The position numbers and the translations under genes are program-made. Below the pieces are notes generated by a model. That model was not told the DNA's origin. It ran no database searches and was given only the letters and a program-made list of their open reading frames with translations. From Serpula lacrymans var. lacrymans S7.9 (Eukaryota; Basidiomycota; Agaricomycetes; Boletales; Serpulaceae): 64,000 nt of DNA. The stretch's first letter is position 1; every line of letters begins with the position of its first letter. Below are positions 35,460 through 48,460 of the stretch, one piece after another. The DNA lies in NCBI RefSeq assembly GCF_000218685.1, contig NW_006763300.1, positions 703,360 to 767,359 of the forward strand, read 5' to 3'.

Positions 35460-38400
35460 ATGTCGCCGTCCTCCTCGCCTGTCCCATCCAACGAACCATT
35501 TCTCACAGCAAAGAGGAGAGATAGACCACCAGCGCTCGATATTGTAGATTCGAAATCTCCATCCAACTTGGACATCCCCTTCGACGACAATGCCAGTGGC
35601 AACGTCGTACCACTCAAACAGGTAATTTTTATTCATATAAAAATCCTTTTTTCCTTTTTGAACTCACCAATACCTTCATTGTCCCAACAGCCACGCGTCC
35701 ACGTATCTGAGGCCAGTGGCGAACAAGAACTCATGGATTCGGAGATTGATGCCATAGAGCCCATATCACGCTCAGTCTCAGCCACATCATCCCTTGACCC
35801 GTATTATTTCGGCGCACAGTCGCCGTCTGATTCCCCTGGTCTTCGAACAGCCTTCCTGAGCACCACTCCCGAGACACGTACAGTCAACGAACCCCCAATG
35901 ACTCCCGCCAAAGATCCTGCGAATATTGATAGGAGGGGTCTCGTTGGCGTTGGCGAGCTCGCCACCCCACGATGGGCCAAGTCATATCAACGATACACAC
36001 AGAATGACGAGGAGGAACTTCAGGAGCGCAAACAGAATATAATCTCAGAGGAAGAGGAACAAGGTGAAGAGTTGATTGCGCCCGTAATGGAGAAAGATGA
36101 TCCAGACAGTCCATGGACTATAGAGGCTATAGATGGCGAGTCTGACGAGAAGGATGAGGTGCGTTGGTGTCCAAATATTTTTCGTCTACCCCGTTTAACA
36201 TGTTGTTTTTATATCAGCCCACGGACGTCAAATCAATTCCACGTACCATCCGCACACGACGATCCATGGCAGAAGAAAGTGGAGGCGAGGAAATTCTATA
36301 CCCACGCAAACTACAATCAGGGGCGGATCACCTCAGACCCCATGGTCACACTGCAGAGACGCTACTGGAAGATTCCCCTCTTCTCTCAGTCGCAGATGAC
36401 CTTCCCTCATCTGAGCAGTCTGCTACGTCTCCACCTAGCTCTTTCACGACCCCCTTACGTAAAGCTAAGAAGCGTACTTCTGATGAGTTTGAGATGGATC
36501 AAACAGGCTCCCTCGTATTGAAACGCCTTGGATCGTCTTCAGGCATGAAGGACAAAAGCAGCAGCAAGGAAGAAAAGTCATTATCTGCACGCAAGCATCG
36601 TAGTCTTGGGGTAAACGTCACCTCTACCTCATCTACGCGTGAAAGGGTGAAGGAACGACGCAGGGAGAGCCTTTCTCTTAGTAGCACTGCCACGAAGTCG
36701 TCGCCTGTCCCTGGCGCTACCGCCAGTGCTTCGAAGCCTGAGAAACATACACGACAAGTGTCTGCGAGTGAGTCGTCGTCGAGTCATAACGAAGCGCATC
36801 ATCAACGCCGCGTACATACTACGGACTTTTCCCACTTACCTCCATCCCCCTCTTCATCTTCCATCCAACACTTTCTGCGACATGCGGGCAGTGCGAATAG
36901 TGGTAGTACTCCTCCCTTGCGTTCGTCATCGAAAGAGCCACAGGCGCAATCTCAAGCACAACCACAGGCTCACTCTTCTCCTAGTGTGGCGCACTCGCTG
37001 CTACGTGGAACACAGGAAGGATGGTCAGGTATGGATGATGATGCAACAGCGGAAGCGCTACGAAAATTAGATGGGCTATCAGGGAAAATCGCTCGTGCAA
37101 GAGCAAGCGTTGGTAGTCTCGGGAGGCCGGCAAGCTTGAGTCGTCCAGGAACGCCTGCTAGCCGGACTGGTGTTCACTGGGAGGGCGTCGGGACTGAGGG
37201 TGGAAAAATTAGCAGGAGAGGAAGTGCTAAAGATAAGGACAAGGACAGAGAAGCGCGCCAGTCTGTTGGACTTGGGCTTATATATCCAGACGCCTCGCAG
37301 GATGTCACTGAATTGGGAGCCAGTGCCGTGGTCAGTAGTGACGACCAGGCCTTTAGCTCTGGTCCTGACAAAACCCCAAAGAAATCTGGTTCGTCAAGCA
37401 CCCGTCTAAGCTTCACCCCCAAGCGTGGTTCTGCATCGTCCACCAATTACACCAGCACGCCCACTAGCTCGCGTGATTCTGCATCACTCTCGACAGCTAC
37501 GAGTGCCACTTCAGTCTCCATGCCCTCAGGTCGTCATTCGTCAGGAAAGATCAGACGCAATAGCGCAGGAAGCGATATTTCGAATCCCTATCCAGGTGAT
37601 TCCACTTCTGGTGGAGATATACAGGAAGATTACCGCGTGCCGCCTGTACCCCCCTTGCCAAAGGATCTATCGGGATACAGGTCTCCTCCACAATCGTCTG
37701 GGGCGGTTGTCTTCCCTCCGGCCAACAGTGACGAAGGTGATCTTGATCGGACTATCTGTCTTGAAGTGCCTCCTATTCCTTCAAAGTCATTGCATCCATA
37801 CACGCAGAATGTGCAGCGAATGTCTAACAACGGTAGTCTTTCCGCTCCCGAGTCCACTCCAGCAGTGCCAAAGACTCCTTCAAAGAAATGGAGCTTTTCC
37901 AACGCTCTTAACATCAAATTGTCAAGTTCGCCCTCTCTTGCCTCTATGAAAGACTCGCCGTCCAAATCTTCTGCTTTCCCTTTGAGCCCCCGTTCTGTGA
38001 CATTTGGACAACAATTGCGAAAATCTGGATCTCGAGAACAGCCCCTTTCGCCTTCAACCACAGGATCCAAAACGCCATGGTCCCCTATCCAGCAAGAAGC
38101 GATGGCATCCGCTGCATCTCTCGCTTCCATGTCTTCCATCGGTTCTACGCGTACCCCTAAGTCCCCTGGGGTGCCATCATCCACTGCGAAGACACCGGAC
38201 CGCGGTGTGTCGAGCCGCCCGGGAACAGGGTCCAGTGCAAGCCACAATACCACTTCTGCACTTTCAGCCCCTCATCATGCTCCTCTCAGTCCGTCCTCAT
38301 CCGTCCGGAGGCATCAATCGAAGCGTCTCACGCCCTCGTCTATTCCCTTTTTCCGACGCTCTTCTTCCCAGTCTATGCAGCTTCCGCCTTCCGCCTCTGC

Positions 38401-41400
38401 GGCTGCGATGTCTACATCGCCTACGCTTTCGACAGGTCCGATTGTATCCGGGCAGGCTCGTGTCAAGGCAAGCATCTCTCCTTCAAGAGACCGTACAACC
38501 GTTTTACCCCCCACTCCTGCTTCGTCTCAGAAAAAGTCGTCTGTGCTGAGTTTAGGGCTACCATCATTGCTCAAAGGCTCGAGTTCTAGGAGGAGTTTGC
38601 ATGGTGATAAAAGTGACTCGAATAAGGAGAGTAAGGAAAGTACCGTACGTGCAAGGAATTCGGAAAAGGAGAAAGCAAAGCAGGATCAAAAGGATCGGAG
38701 CGAGAGCAGAATTTCTGTATTGATGGGAAGAAAACGGGGCAAGGTGTGTGATCATGGTATTAATATGTGTCTATTTTACTCATCGATCGCACGTGGCAGA
38801 CATTGTCCTCCACAGATCCCAAGAAGGGTGTGCCAGCTGTCAGTCTACCACCGATGCAAATGTCTGCGATCCCTCCAGCAACAGCCCAGCGTGTTGCGAG
38901 CCTCAAAACACCGTCTTCGTCTTCATCAGTGTCCACTCCATCGTTGGGTGTGACACGGACCGTGTCCTCCTCCAGGCTCACTTCGCAAACCGTTAGCTCC
39001 ATGCAAAAGCAGTCAGATGCTTCTCTCCGTAGCCGTAATCACCTTCCTACCATCGCTGGATCACCATCTGTCGGAACCAACAGTTATCATGCATCCAAGG
39101 AGCCCAAGGAGCACCCACCATCGGCCTTGCTTAATTCCGTTTCCAGTGTACCGAAGGAGACCCCCACCAAGATACCACGCATTTCTAGTCGTACTTCTGC
39201 TACAGGCTCTCCTACTCTCAAAAACTCGACGGCTGTTACTCGACGTATCAGTCTTAATGTTACTGCCCCTTCGACTGACCCATCACCTACACCAGCTGAA
39301 GCCTCTACAAACGAATTTGGAGTGTTTGAGAACAGCGATGCTCAGAATGCGAAACAGACATCCAATGCGACTTCCCAGCGGCAGCCTGTTCGCGCATCCC
39401 CGTCTACCAGTTCTCGCGTTCCTCGTCAAGTCTCTGGTCCTCCAACGACAAGCGGCGTTCCCCGTAAATCCAATCGTGATTCGGTTTCATTCAGTGCCCT
39501 GCGTAAAGCTTCAACAGGTTCTGTAGCGTCTATCTCTTCTGCTGCTCCTCCAGCGGAATCACACCACCGGTTCTCTGCGTTGTCGCCTTCGAAAGGTCTC
39601 AAGCTACTTAGTCCCAAGATATCGCTTCCTACATCTCGTTCGTCTTCTCACAATAACAGCTCATCGACCCCTAGCATGCATCAAGCAGTATCTGGGACTC
39701 CTTCTTCTTCTGGCCGGCAATCTCTGTCAACGCCTTCACCAGTTCCAAGTTCTATTGATGAGGAGGAGATGCTCGGTGATGAAGAGATGATGAATTATAT
39801 CAGGCGACAGCAAACGAAGAAGATGGCGAATGGTGCAACGCAAGCAGAGTTGGATGAACTACTCAAGTTCCCGGAACCGATACCTCCTGCCTCTGGGTCC
39901 ACACCTGAAGGTTAGTGATATTGATTTTGCAGGTTCCCCTTCCTCAAACTAATGGCTTCTTTGCAGAAATCCTGAAGAGCCCTCAGGCTCAGTTCCTATC
40001 TCAGTATGAACGCGAGGAGATGCTTAATTACCCTCAAGTATACTGCATTGGTGCCAGGAGTCAGAAAAAGCAGGCGACCACTGACAATACTACCAATAAT
40101 CATGGTTATGATGATGAACGAGGTGATTATCTTGTCGTTAATCACGATCATCTAGCATATCGCTATGAGGTTATCGATACTCTCGGGAAAGGCTCGTTCG
40201 GTCAGGTACTCAACTGTCGGGATCATCATACTGGGCAGTCGGTCGCGATTAAGATCATCCGAAATAAGAAACGTTTCCATCATCAAGCACTGGTGGAGAT
40301 CAAAATTCTTGACAACTTGCGTAAATGGGTATGTTTTGTTTTATAATGACGTGTTGACGTGTTGCAGTCGAACATCGCTCACATTCATACAGGATTCCGA
40401 GGACAAACATCAGGTTATCAAGATGACGGAGCACTTTTATTTCCGTAATCATCTTTGCATTGCCATGGAACTTCTCAGCATCAACCTTTACGAGCTCATC
40501 AAGGCGAATGGTTTTGTCGGGTTTACCACGACTCTCATACGGCGCTTCACGAGTCAAATGCTCTTATCTTTATGTCTCATGCGACACCATCGCATTGTCC
40601 ACTGCGATTTAAAACCTGAGGTAAATGCCACATCTCGCTGGTGGACTGGTAGCTGACGATTACCTTCTAGAATGTCCTTCTACGTCACCCTGCAAAGAGT
40701 GCTATCAAAGTGATTGACTTCGGCAGCAGTTGCTTCGAACATGAGAAAAGTTTGTAATCTCCCTCTTTCTCTCAGCAAAAAATTTAATGACAACGGTGCC
40801 TTAGTTTATACTTATATTCAGAGTCGTTTCTATCGATCGCCAGAGGTTATCTTGGGCATGAATTACCATATGGCAATTGATATGTGGAGTTTGGGCTGTA
40901 TTCTGGCTGAACTGTACACTGGTTTTCCGATATTCCCAGGAGAAAACGAACAGGAACAACTTTCGTGTATCATGGAAGTTCTTGGTGCTCCAGACAAGGA
41001 ATTTGTCAATCGTAGTTCTCGCAAAAGAATCTTCTTTGGTAAGAGTGACTTCTTCGAAATTTGTCGCAGTTTATAAACTGTTCGCTTGTGCAGACAATAG
41101 CGGAGCGCCTCGCCCTGTAGTAAACTCAAAAGGCCGCAGGAGAAGACCAGGAACCAAATCTCTTGCCCAAGTCCTACGCTGCTCAGATGACGATTTTGTC
41201 GACTTCATTGCCAGATGCCTTGTCTGGGACCCGGAGAGGAGGATGAAGCCACAGACTGCCATGCAGCATGCGTTTGTTCGAGCAGGTCGCCGTGGCAAGA
41301 TAACTAATCCTACACCTTCGACGGCGAAAACGTTACTATCTTCTTCGAGTTTATCTGGAAACAGAAACAAGCATTTGACCGAAACTCCAAAGAAGTCACA

Positions 41401-41653
41401 GATCAGTGCGCCTACGCCCCTGACTGCCCGTAGCTCTCGCACAGTTACGAACACAGTGCCCTCTACGCCTGTACACGCGACGTCCATCGGTTCATCATCT
41501 CGCTCTTATCGTTCATCTCAGTCACATGGTCTTTCTTCACAATATTCTAGCCGGACACTCGGTGGGTTTGCAGTGAGTCGTTCATCCTCGCCTTCTGGTG
41601 TGCCTTTCGGACAAGAGCTTATGAACTGGCTGCAGACGACAGCTGCTAAATAA
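35460..41653 (+). CDS. DYRK-family protein kinase with very long disordered N-terminus
   Basis: A dual-specificity tyrosine-regulated kinase of the Pom1/DYRK type. The ATG at 35460 gives [20 protein letters not shown]. Exons run 35460-~35621, ~35691-36158, ~36219-38743, 38800-~39911, ~39967 onward, and several more. The first ~1,450 residues are Ser/Pro/Thr-rich and disordered, with many SP and TP sites. The kinase domain starts near 40150: [11 protein letters not shown], then [23 protein letters not shown] (split by an intron at 40620-40671) and [12 protein letters not shown]. The activation loop reads [17 protein letters not shown]; its YxY is the DYRK autophosphorylation site. A short Ser-rich tail ends at 41653. 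Family members act in polarity and cell-size control. The whole N-terminus could be shortened by alternative starts, which sequence cannot settle. Confidence 0.88.
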
Positions 41654-42097
41654 TACACACAATTTGCCTCGCTTTCCTTACTTACCCTCAATAGGGAACA
41701 TTGCTGATCGCTAGATTCCTTTTACTAAGCTGGCCTTTCTTCATACCCTCGGTCCGCTGTACTTTACCCTTGTTCTTTGCATGCCATAAACTGTTTCTTT
41801 GCATATCATCGTAATGCCTCCATCACTCAATATAATTCGCACACTATTCTTTAAGTTCGAACTTGAGCATTTGCATAACAGATTCAAATAGTAAGTCGCA
41901 CGTTGGTTGTATGATTTAGCCCCAACGTCTTCTGTGGATTGAGGTGCTTTGATTTCTCAACCACGAAGTCGACCATAGATGAAATTAAAATGGCTTATAA
42001 TCACGTCGCATGGAACCAAAATCACACCGAAAACTTTCTGAAGGAAGAGATTAGAATTACACGATAAAAAATGGGATCAACTCGAGATTCCAGAATT
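41654..42097. other. Convergent 3' intergenic region
   Basis: The 444 bp between the DYRK stop and the acyltransferase stop hold no recognisable gene. They should contain both 3' ends. Confidence 0.4.
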
Positions 42098-43883
42098 CTA
42101 CAACTGTACATTACGTGGAAACCGAGGATGTTCCAGGTCACACGTCAAGGCGTTAAGAACTTTCGATTCATATCCTCTTGGCACTCCCAAGGAAACATCC
42201 ACAGCACTCTCAGAGTCAGAGTTTGATTTAAACGTCCTCAAATAGAATTTTGAGACTCCAGATGTGAAGAACTGCGAAGGCTCTGGAAAGCCGAAATTCA
42301 CGACACGCCAATCCAGCCTTTCCAAAAGGTAATCGTCCAAGAGCTTGAATATCAAGGTTGAGCATGCTCACGAAAGATTCGAGTTAACCGCTAGTACATC
42401 AGGCTGAGGGAGGAAAAAATGCTGCTTTCCCTCTAGCGCTGCAGCGTGCATGAGATAACTTGCGGCACTCATCCAATTACTGATAAATACTGCTTGTCTC
42501 CATTCGATAATCGATTTCCTTATCACTGTGGCAATGGTGCCCACACCTTTTGAGTAAGGTGGCATAACTTCTGATCTGACCTGCAGATGTAGTATCAGTA
42601 TGTCAATTAACACACACGCTTGAGTAAAAGTAAAAGACATTTAACCCACAATGTATATCAGATTTCCGGCGACGTCAGGGTGAACAAAAGGGGCGTCACT
42701 ATGCCGGTACTGCAAATTAGGAAAGCATGAGTGGAAATAAAAGCAACAAAGGGAGGGAGCTGACGCTTGCTGCATTTGTGATCATGTGTATCGATGAGCC
42801 CAAACATCGGTTCAAGACGTTGACAATGTAGGCTGTTAGGCAATCCTGAGTGGTTATTTTGGCAGCAACCTTATTATCGTGATCGCTGACAGCCTCCAGT
42901 ACCATATCACGGAGGACTTCTAAATGACCTGTGCTGATGCGCCAGTCTACACGTGCCATGGATCCATTAGCCTTGGAATACTTTTCCCCTAATTCATGTA
43001 TGTGAAATGTCTCGCGTAAATGAGGCATGTAGGGTAAATACTCTGAGAGTAGCGATGGGGATGGAGGGGAGAAGAGATACTTTGAGAAAGTCGGCGTCGG
43101 ATATGGCGACGACAAGCCTTGGTAGCTCAGGGACAGGGTATGCATGAACCGCAAGAGGACCGTCGCGTCACCTAATACAGGTAGTCATTGTGTCATTTTC
43201 AGGCTGTGTAGATGTCAGAAATAATGTACCTAGTGTGTGGTTCCAGGAGACGCCAACACTTGTTCTATACCCACAGAATGTCAGTTTGAACCGAAGAAGT
43301 GGTGCATCTCCGTTGACCAAGGCAGTATCCTTTGGTTTCTGACTGAGAAGGCGAGTGATGTTATCTTGAATCACCCAATCATTTATTATGAGGGCTTCGA
43401 ACAGATTACTTGGGGCATGTTCAACGTCAATCGGTATCGCTGACTGGGTCAACTTGAGCTGAAATGGGTAATCTGCATCAGTGGATGATATGCCAGAGTC
43501 AAGGTATCACTATGAGACGTACAGTGAATCGCCCTTGATCTTCATTCAGCCGCCCCGCCGCATGGGGGTACAGCTGTAGAGTTTTTGAAAGTGCTGTTTG
43601 GAATCTATCCAAATCTAATATGCCGTACAACATATGCACATTATTGATCTTTCATTAAAATCATACTCTTAGTGTAAAGGGGTAAATGCATGTGATGCAA
43701 ACGTACAAAATTCGTCCACAGGTCATAACCTGGGAGCTCCACTTCGTGCCTTCCCTCCAAGATAGTGGGAAAACAAGGAATGACCCAATAGCAGCCGTTC
43801 AATGACATTTGAAAGACAGCTATCGGTTGAACTAATTGGTCAAACCAGTCAAGACCTGTACAAGATAATCTGAATGATGACAA
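42098..43883 (-). CDS. BAHD-type (HxxxD) acyltransferase, N-terminus unresolved
   Basis: Predicted to transfer an acyl group from a CoA thioester to an alcohol or amine. The HxxxD catalytic motif reads SVGVSWNHTLGDA, split by an intron near 43220. The second family motif, usually DFGWG, is represented by WRVVNFGFPEP near 42280-42300. Other segments fit the fold: PLLRFKLTFCGYRTSVG, ILEGRHEVELPGYDLW and TTQDCLTAYIVNVLNRCLG. About eight exons; stop at 42098-42100. The open frame reaches 43883 but has no ATG there and a stop just upstream. The first in-frame ATG is 43808 (MSLNGCYWVIPCF), which loses some N-terminal sequence usual in the family. A short upstream exon was missed, or the 5' end is damaged. 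Substrate unknown. Confidence 0.65.
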
Positions 43884-44127
43884 TTTAATCTATATATATG
43901 GCCCATTCGTCCTGGGAGAGTTCCAAGCTTTATAAAACACTATATTACACCCCCTTGCTATCATATTGTAAAGTTCTGAGTGCGTCATCCAAAGTCATCC
44001 ACGCAAGGATCAGACCAGAGATAGCTGGAAGACATAAATATAAAACAATGCTGTGTGGTGAAGGAAGCGCGTAGATGACGTTGACCTCCCAGGACAGCGA
44101 GGCCACTACATATCTATGGCGACGTCT

Positions 44128-47100
44128 TTACACTATGTATCGCAAAGCCTTCCTAGACGTTCCTTCAAACATAGTAGGTAAATATACTTGAAAGGATGAA
44201 ATGGGATAAGATCTTACGTTTAAACTGTTTCGGTGGAGCTTTAGACTCTGCCCTTTCAGCCAACGGGGATGTAGATAATGAGGGATCAGAGGATTTTTGC
44301 TCGCTAGGCTTGGAAGCTCGAGGTATTGACGAAGGAGTGGGGTGCGTAGACTCCAATGCAATGGTAGGGGCAGCAGATATAGAACTTGACGTGGAGTTGG
44401 CTACATTTAAGCGACTCGGAGGCAAACGGATCTTCAAAACGGGGGTAGAAGAGGTCCCAGACTGACTGACCGATACAGTAGGCTTTGACGAGTTCGATGG
44501 AGCAGGAGCAGGAGGAAGAGCTGGAGCAGGAGCAGGAGCAGAGTCCACAGGCAGGGTAATATTCGAAGTCGAGGCCATAGGAGACACTGTGGGAGCACTA
44601 GAAACAGACGCAGTCGATGTTGCAGCTTGTGTGCCAGACATGGACGCGGTAATTTCTTTTATCTTTTCATTAGGCTTTGACTTCCGCCGACTACGTGTTA
44701 CACGTCCTTCAGCTTCTGCAGAGCCAGTCTACCACGACAGATCAGTCATCTCGTCTAAATCATGGGTTGACTCGTTTACCATATCACTGCCATCGTCCTT
44801 CGCTTTATCAAGTAAACCCAGCCTCCCATCCTCCACCTCACTCTTCACACTGATTCTTGCCCTTTTAGAGCTTGCAGGGGCGGGCGAAAGACGTTCCGAA
44901 GACACATTTTTCGAATCTAGATCATTGTGTAACGACTTGTCCCTGATGTCTTCATCTACGGGCTTTGTAGGTGCTTTACGCTGTAAAATTATCGGATTGA
45001 GAGTGGAAACCATTGAAATGAACAAGCCACTAACCTTCATTAATGAAGACCTTGGGGTTTCTTTAACTGGCTTTATCACGGTCCATGGATCTTGAGGTTC
45101 CGTCTGAGCGCCCTTGTCAAGCGCCGTTTTCTTTTTTGGGACCTTTAAGCTCTCCGAGGGTAGTAAAGGGCATCCGTGATCGCTCTTGGCATGGCGCAAA
45201 CCACATAACATCTATTGAAGATTAAGTAGAAAACCCTACTTCGAATAGTAGCGATAAGCTTACTTGGGCAACATGCAGCTCGTCAAAAGTGAAAGACGAC
45301 GGTAGAGGAGTAGTAGGCGGTACATCAGCTTCCAACCCGTCCAGAGAGCTTAACGACGTCAAAGGTGATGACATGTCAGAAGGCAGGTCTGGTTCTCTAG
45401 AAACACTAAATGAAGAATGTGAATATATAATACATCACGAAACGTACCTCTGTTTTGGATGCCGATCCTTGCTAACTTTATTCCAGAAATCTAACATGAT
45501 CACTTTCTCTGGAACCTTATACAGACGTCCATTGATTAGGACCTCATCCATCACTAATTTTGGGATGACGGGAGTAGCCTGTGGATGAACAATATCTATG
45601 TTACCGTTGTTGAATTGATTAGGTTTTGCTATGTCTATTGTAGTGACGTTTTGTTTCGGAGTTCGACGTTTTGGATGCTATGCAAGCGATGAAAGATTGA
45701 GGTAAGCAAAAACACTAATGAGAGACCAAAAGCTTACTAAAACCTGATCCGTATGGTTCGGGCACATCCATTTCTTCCCAAATGGTGGCATGGACGCGAG
45801 AGGGGGGTCGAGACAGTCAAGATGCCAGTGCAAACTGCAGTAATCGCAGGATAGCATACTCTTCCATACCTCGGGCGTACCACTCAAGGCTTTCTCTGTT
45901 AACTTTCTTGCACGTTTGGAAGAGGAAGTAGCTGCTGCAACACTTGAAGGAAGTGCAGAAGCCCCACAGCGGAAGCACAGCACTGGCGCACCAACCCTGT
46001 CTCGCAGTCGGTATGGATCTCGATCCTCGAGCTGGCCGTGACGACTGAAGCAGATGTAAATAGAGTACTTTTGATGGTAAAAAAGAAACTAGTATACTTG
46101 CTTCAATCTAGGTTGTTTGACTTGGGAGGTATCCACATAGGTACCTTTGGGTCCAGCGCCCACTGTGTACAGATATCAAACACGTAGATTTGCAGTGATA
46201 TGATCGAGTACCAACCATCTTTAAAGAAAGTTCTGATATCATCCGGCAACTGATATTCTCTCGGAAGGCTTATTTGAGCGTGATGAATGAGAGGCGCTAT
46301 TAATGATGGTGGAGGTTTGGGTGGTGGGTACTGATTGTGCGCATTTTTTTTGAATTTAGTATCCAGAAAATCGGTAGCAACTGGAAACTTCACGAACCTT
46401 GCGAACTGTGCAACCTGGACAAAACCATTTATCTCCTTCTGGAAGGTCAACGGCTTCCATCGGCGGATCTAGACACCAGAGGTGAAAGGCACGGGGACAA
46501 CCATCACAATAAACTAGCGATCCCAACGAACGACATGCAGAGCAGTGGTCTTCGTTAAGCTATCGATAGGCAGATTTAACAAAATATAGTCATAGATTTG
46601 AAGAAACGTACCAAGCCAGCGCCAGGATCAGGCGAGAGTGACAACGTGGCCATCGACTCCTCTTTAACTCTGAACTGAGATTTCTCTACCTCCTTTCCCT
46701 TCCCTTTGTCTTTTCTCGAGGTCTTTGATTTCCCATTTGACATGAATGTAGCGTTATCTTCCATCCTGGGAGCCGAATTGGCGCGAGAGTTGGAGGGTCC
46801 ATCTGAGTCGGGTGGCACAGGAAAAGGGTCCGAGTCTGGTATCGCTGGCATAGTTGATGATGCGATAAATTCTTCAGCGACTACGGGATCTGAAGCTGGA
46901 AATGTATTGTTGAGATTACGAGCAGAGGCACGTTGTGCACGACCTGCAGCGGAGCTACTATTCAGTTACATGGCGATAGTGATGACGAACGGTGGGATTT
47001 GAGAGGACCGACAAGGGTGGAGTAACATGAGAAATAGAAAAAAATATGAAGACTATTAGCAACAGATAGTAAACAATGAGAATAACGAGCATTCACCTTT

Positions 47101-47389
47101 TGTCTACACGGGCCCGTTTTCGACGAGGGCCATCGACATCTGAGCCGCTGAGAGGGCCCATGAGACCAGAATATGTGGATCCTGGGTCAGATGTTGGCAG
47201 ATAGGACACAACAGCAGCTGGTTTCTTTGGATCGCGCCTTTGCGCAGCCTGCTGGACGGACAGCAAAGAGGGTGGACCTGGTAAAATCTCAGTGGAAAGC
47301 GCAGGATTGGAGAGACCTTCCAGGTGAGGTGGTTGTATGACTGGGACTCCTGGCAACATGTATACTGGTACCTCCGCCATGGAAGCCAT
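44128..47389 (-). CDS. Double PHD-finger protein, Rco1/PHF12-like (Rpd3S/Sin3 complex)
   Basis: Likely a histone-tail-reading subunit of an Rpd3S-type deacetylase complex. The start at 47389 gives MASMAEVPVYMLPGVPVIQP; ATG 47380 is an alternative. A nuclear, disordered N-terminus (RRKRARVDK, then SRKDKGKGKEVEK) precedes PHD1: LNEDHCSACRSLGSLVYCDG, then CPRAFHLWCLDPPM and WFCPGC (46400-46560). About 150 residues on is PHD2: VLCFRCGASALP, a linker, LSCDYCSLHWHLDCLDPPL and WMCPNH (45750-46000). Two PHD fingers in this arrangement, with PHD1 of the YCDGC-AFH-CLDPP type, match fungal Rco1 and animal PHF12. The C-terminal half is Ser/Pro-rich with APAPAPALPPAPAP near 44490-44540. About eight introns; the last exon is short and ends at 44128. 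Confidence 0.82.
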
Positions 47390-47974
47390 CTTTTCAGAGA
47401 AAAGCAACAATCACGTCGGATAACGTTCGTTCCACTTTGGATATACCTTTGGAGCGGACGAGAATCAAGGCGGCGGGTCAAAGGCAAATTGTGCTCCTCA
47501 CGGTCGATACTCGTGGTGGCAAGCGAGAATGCGCGGCGGCATCGCTCCAAGCATCAAATTTTCTGCAATTTCTATGCCGCTCATTTGATACATCGTAGCT
47601 ACACACTGATCATCACACATTTTATAGTAACATATATGATTTTTATCTTGCAGACACAGACAAGCGCAATGCTTCGCTTGAGAGCACCACAGACCCTGCT
47701 GAAACTAAAGGATCGAGCAGTTCCATACACCAGTACCCACTTGTCGCGACCGTCGACAGCCAAATTCACAGATACGAGGGTCCTCATCCTCAAGCTTTTC
47801 GTCGTCCTGATGTAAGCGCTAATGTATGATTTGCATCCATGGCTTGCAAAAAAACTGCAGTGTGAGCGTCTGATAAACAGATTCAAAGCTCACTCGTCTC
47901 GATGATCATGGGGGTCTGGCGTGGGAGTCAACGTTAATCACTTGTGGTTCATCACTCCAATCTGACGAATCGCT
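47390..47974. other. Intergenic region with one coding-like plus-strand exon candidate
   Basis: This region holds the promoter of the double-PHD gene. On the plus strand, a stretch after a good 3' splice site (ttatcttgcag, ending 47650) is open to about 47815 and is followed by GTAAGC. Its frame reads DTDKRNASLESTTDPAETKG, then HQYPLVATVDSQIHRYEGPH. I could not find a matching first exon or a family. Confidence 0.3.
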
Positions 47975-48293
47975 TTACTTGATGATGTCGCGCCTAAAGC
48001 GTACAGTGGAAGAGTCGTGCCAATAGGCCTCCCCTGGGGCATAGACATAGACCCAGTCAAGCACGTAAGCATGAACATCGGAGTAGTACTAGGCTCACAC
48101 CTGGATCAACGAATATTGGCCAAATCACTATCACTCGGTAGAAGCCTACGTGAGTAGGAGAACAAGATGTAGTCCGTTGTCCATTGTCAGCTGCTTCCAG
48201 ATTCACTTTTAACTGAGTGACAGCAGACCACTCCCATGTCTTCACTGATACTTTGCTGATGCAGCGAAAAGTTTCACTTGTAGGAGTGCCCAT
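47975..48293 (-). CDS. Small uncharacterised protein (~83 aa)
   Basis: The ATG at 48293 sits in a strong ACCATGG context and opens MGTPTSETFRCISKVSVKTW, then EWSAVTQLKVNLEAADNGQR. An intron of about 66 bp (GTGTGAGCC...GCCCCAG, ~48033-48099) joins in frame to GEAYWHDSSTVRFRRDIIK and a TAA at 47975-47977. Amino-acid composition and splice phase look coding, but I recognise no family. A further upstream exon (47 bp or so near 48360-48390, reading WSVNGNRPS) joins in frame just before the ATG, so the protein may be longer. It lies 3' of the tRNA dimethylallyltransferase gene on the same strand. Confidence 0.4.
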
Positions 48294-48460
48294 GGTACTG
48301 CAAAAAAAAGGGGCTGCAATCAGTTATGTTAAAGGTCCACTTCAACAAGGAACTGACCTTGGACGGTTCCCATTTACACTCCAGCTGCAATAAGCACATA
48401 CCCAAATCATCAATGATGAATTCAATCCAGTAAGTTTACGATGTCTAAGCGTCGATATTG

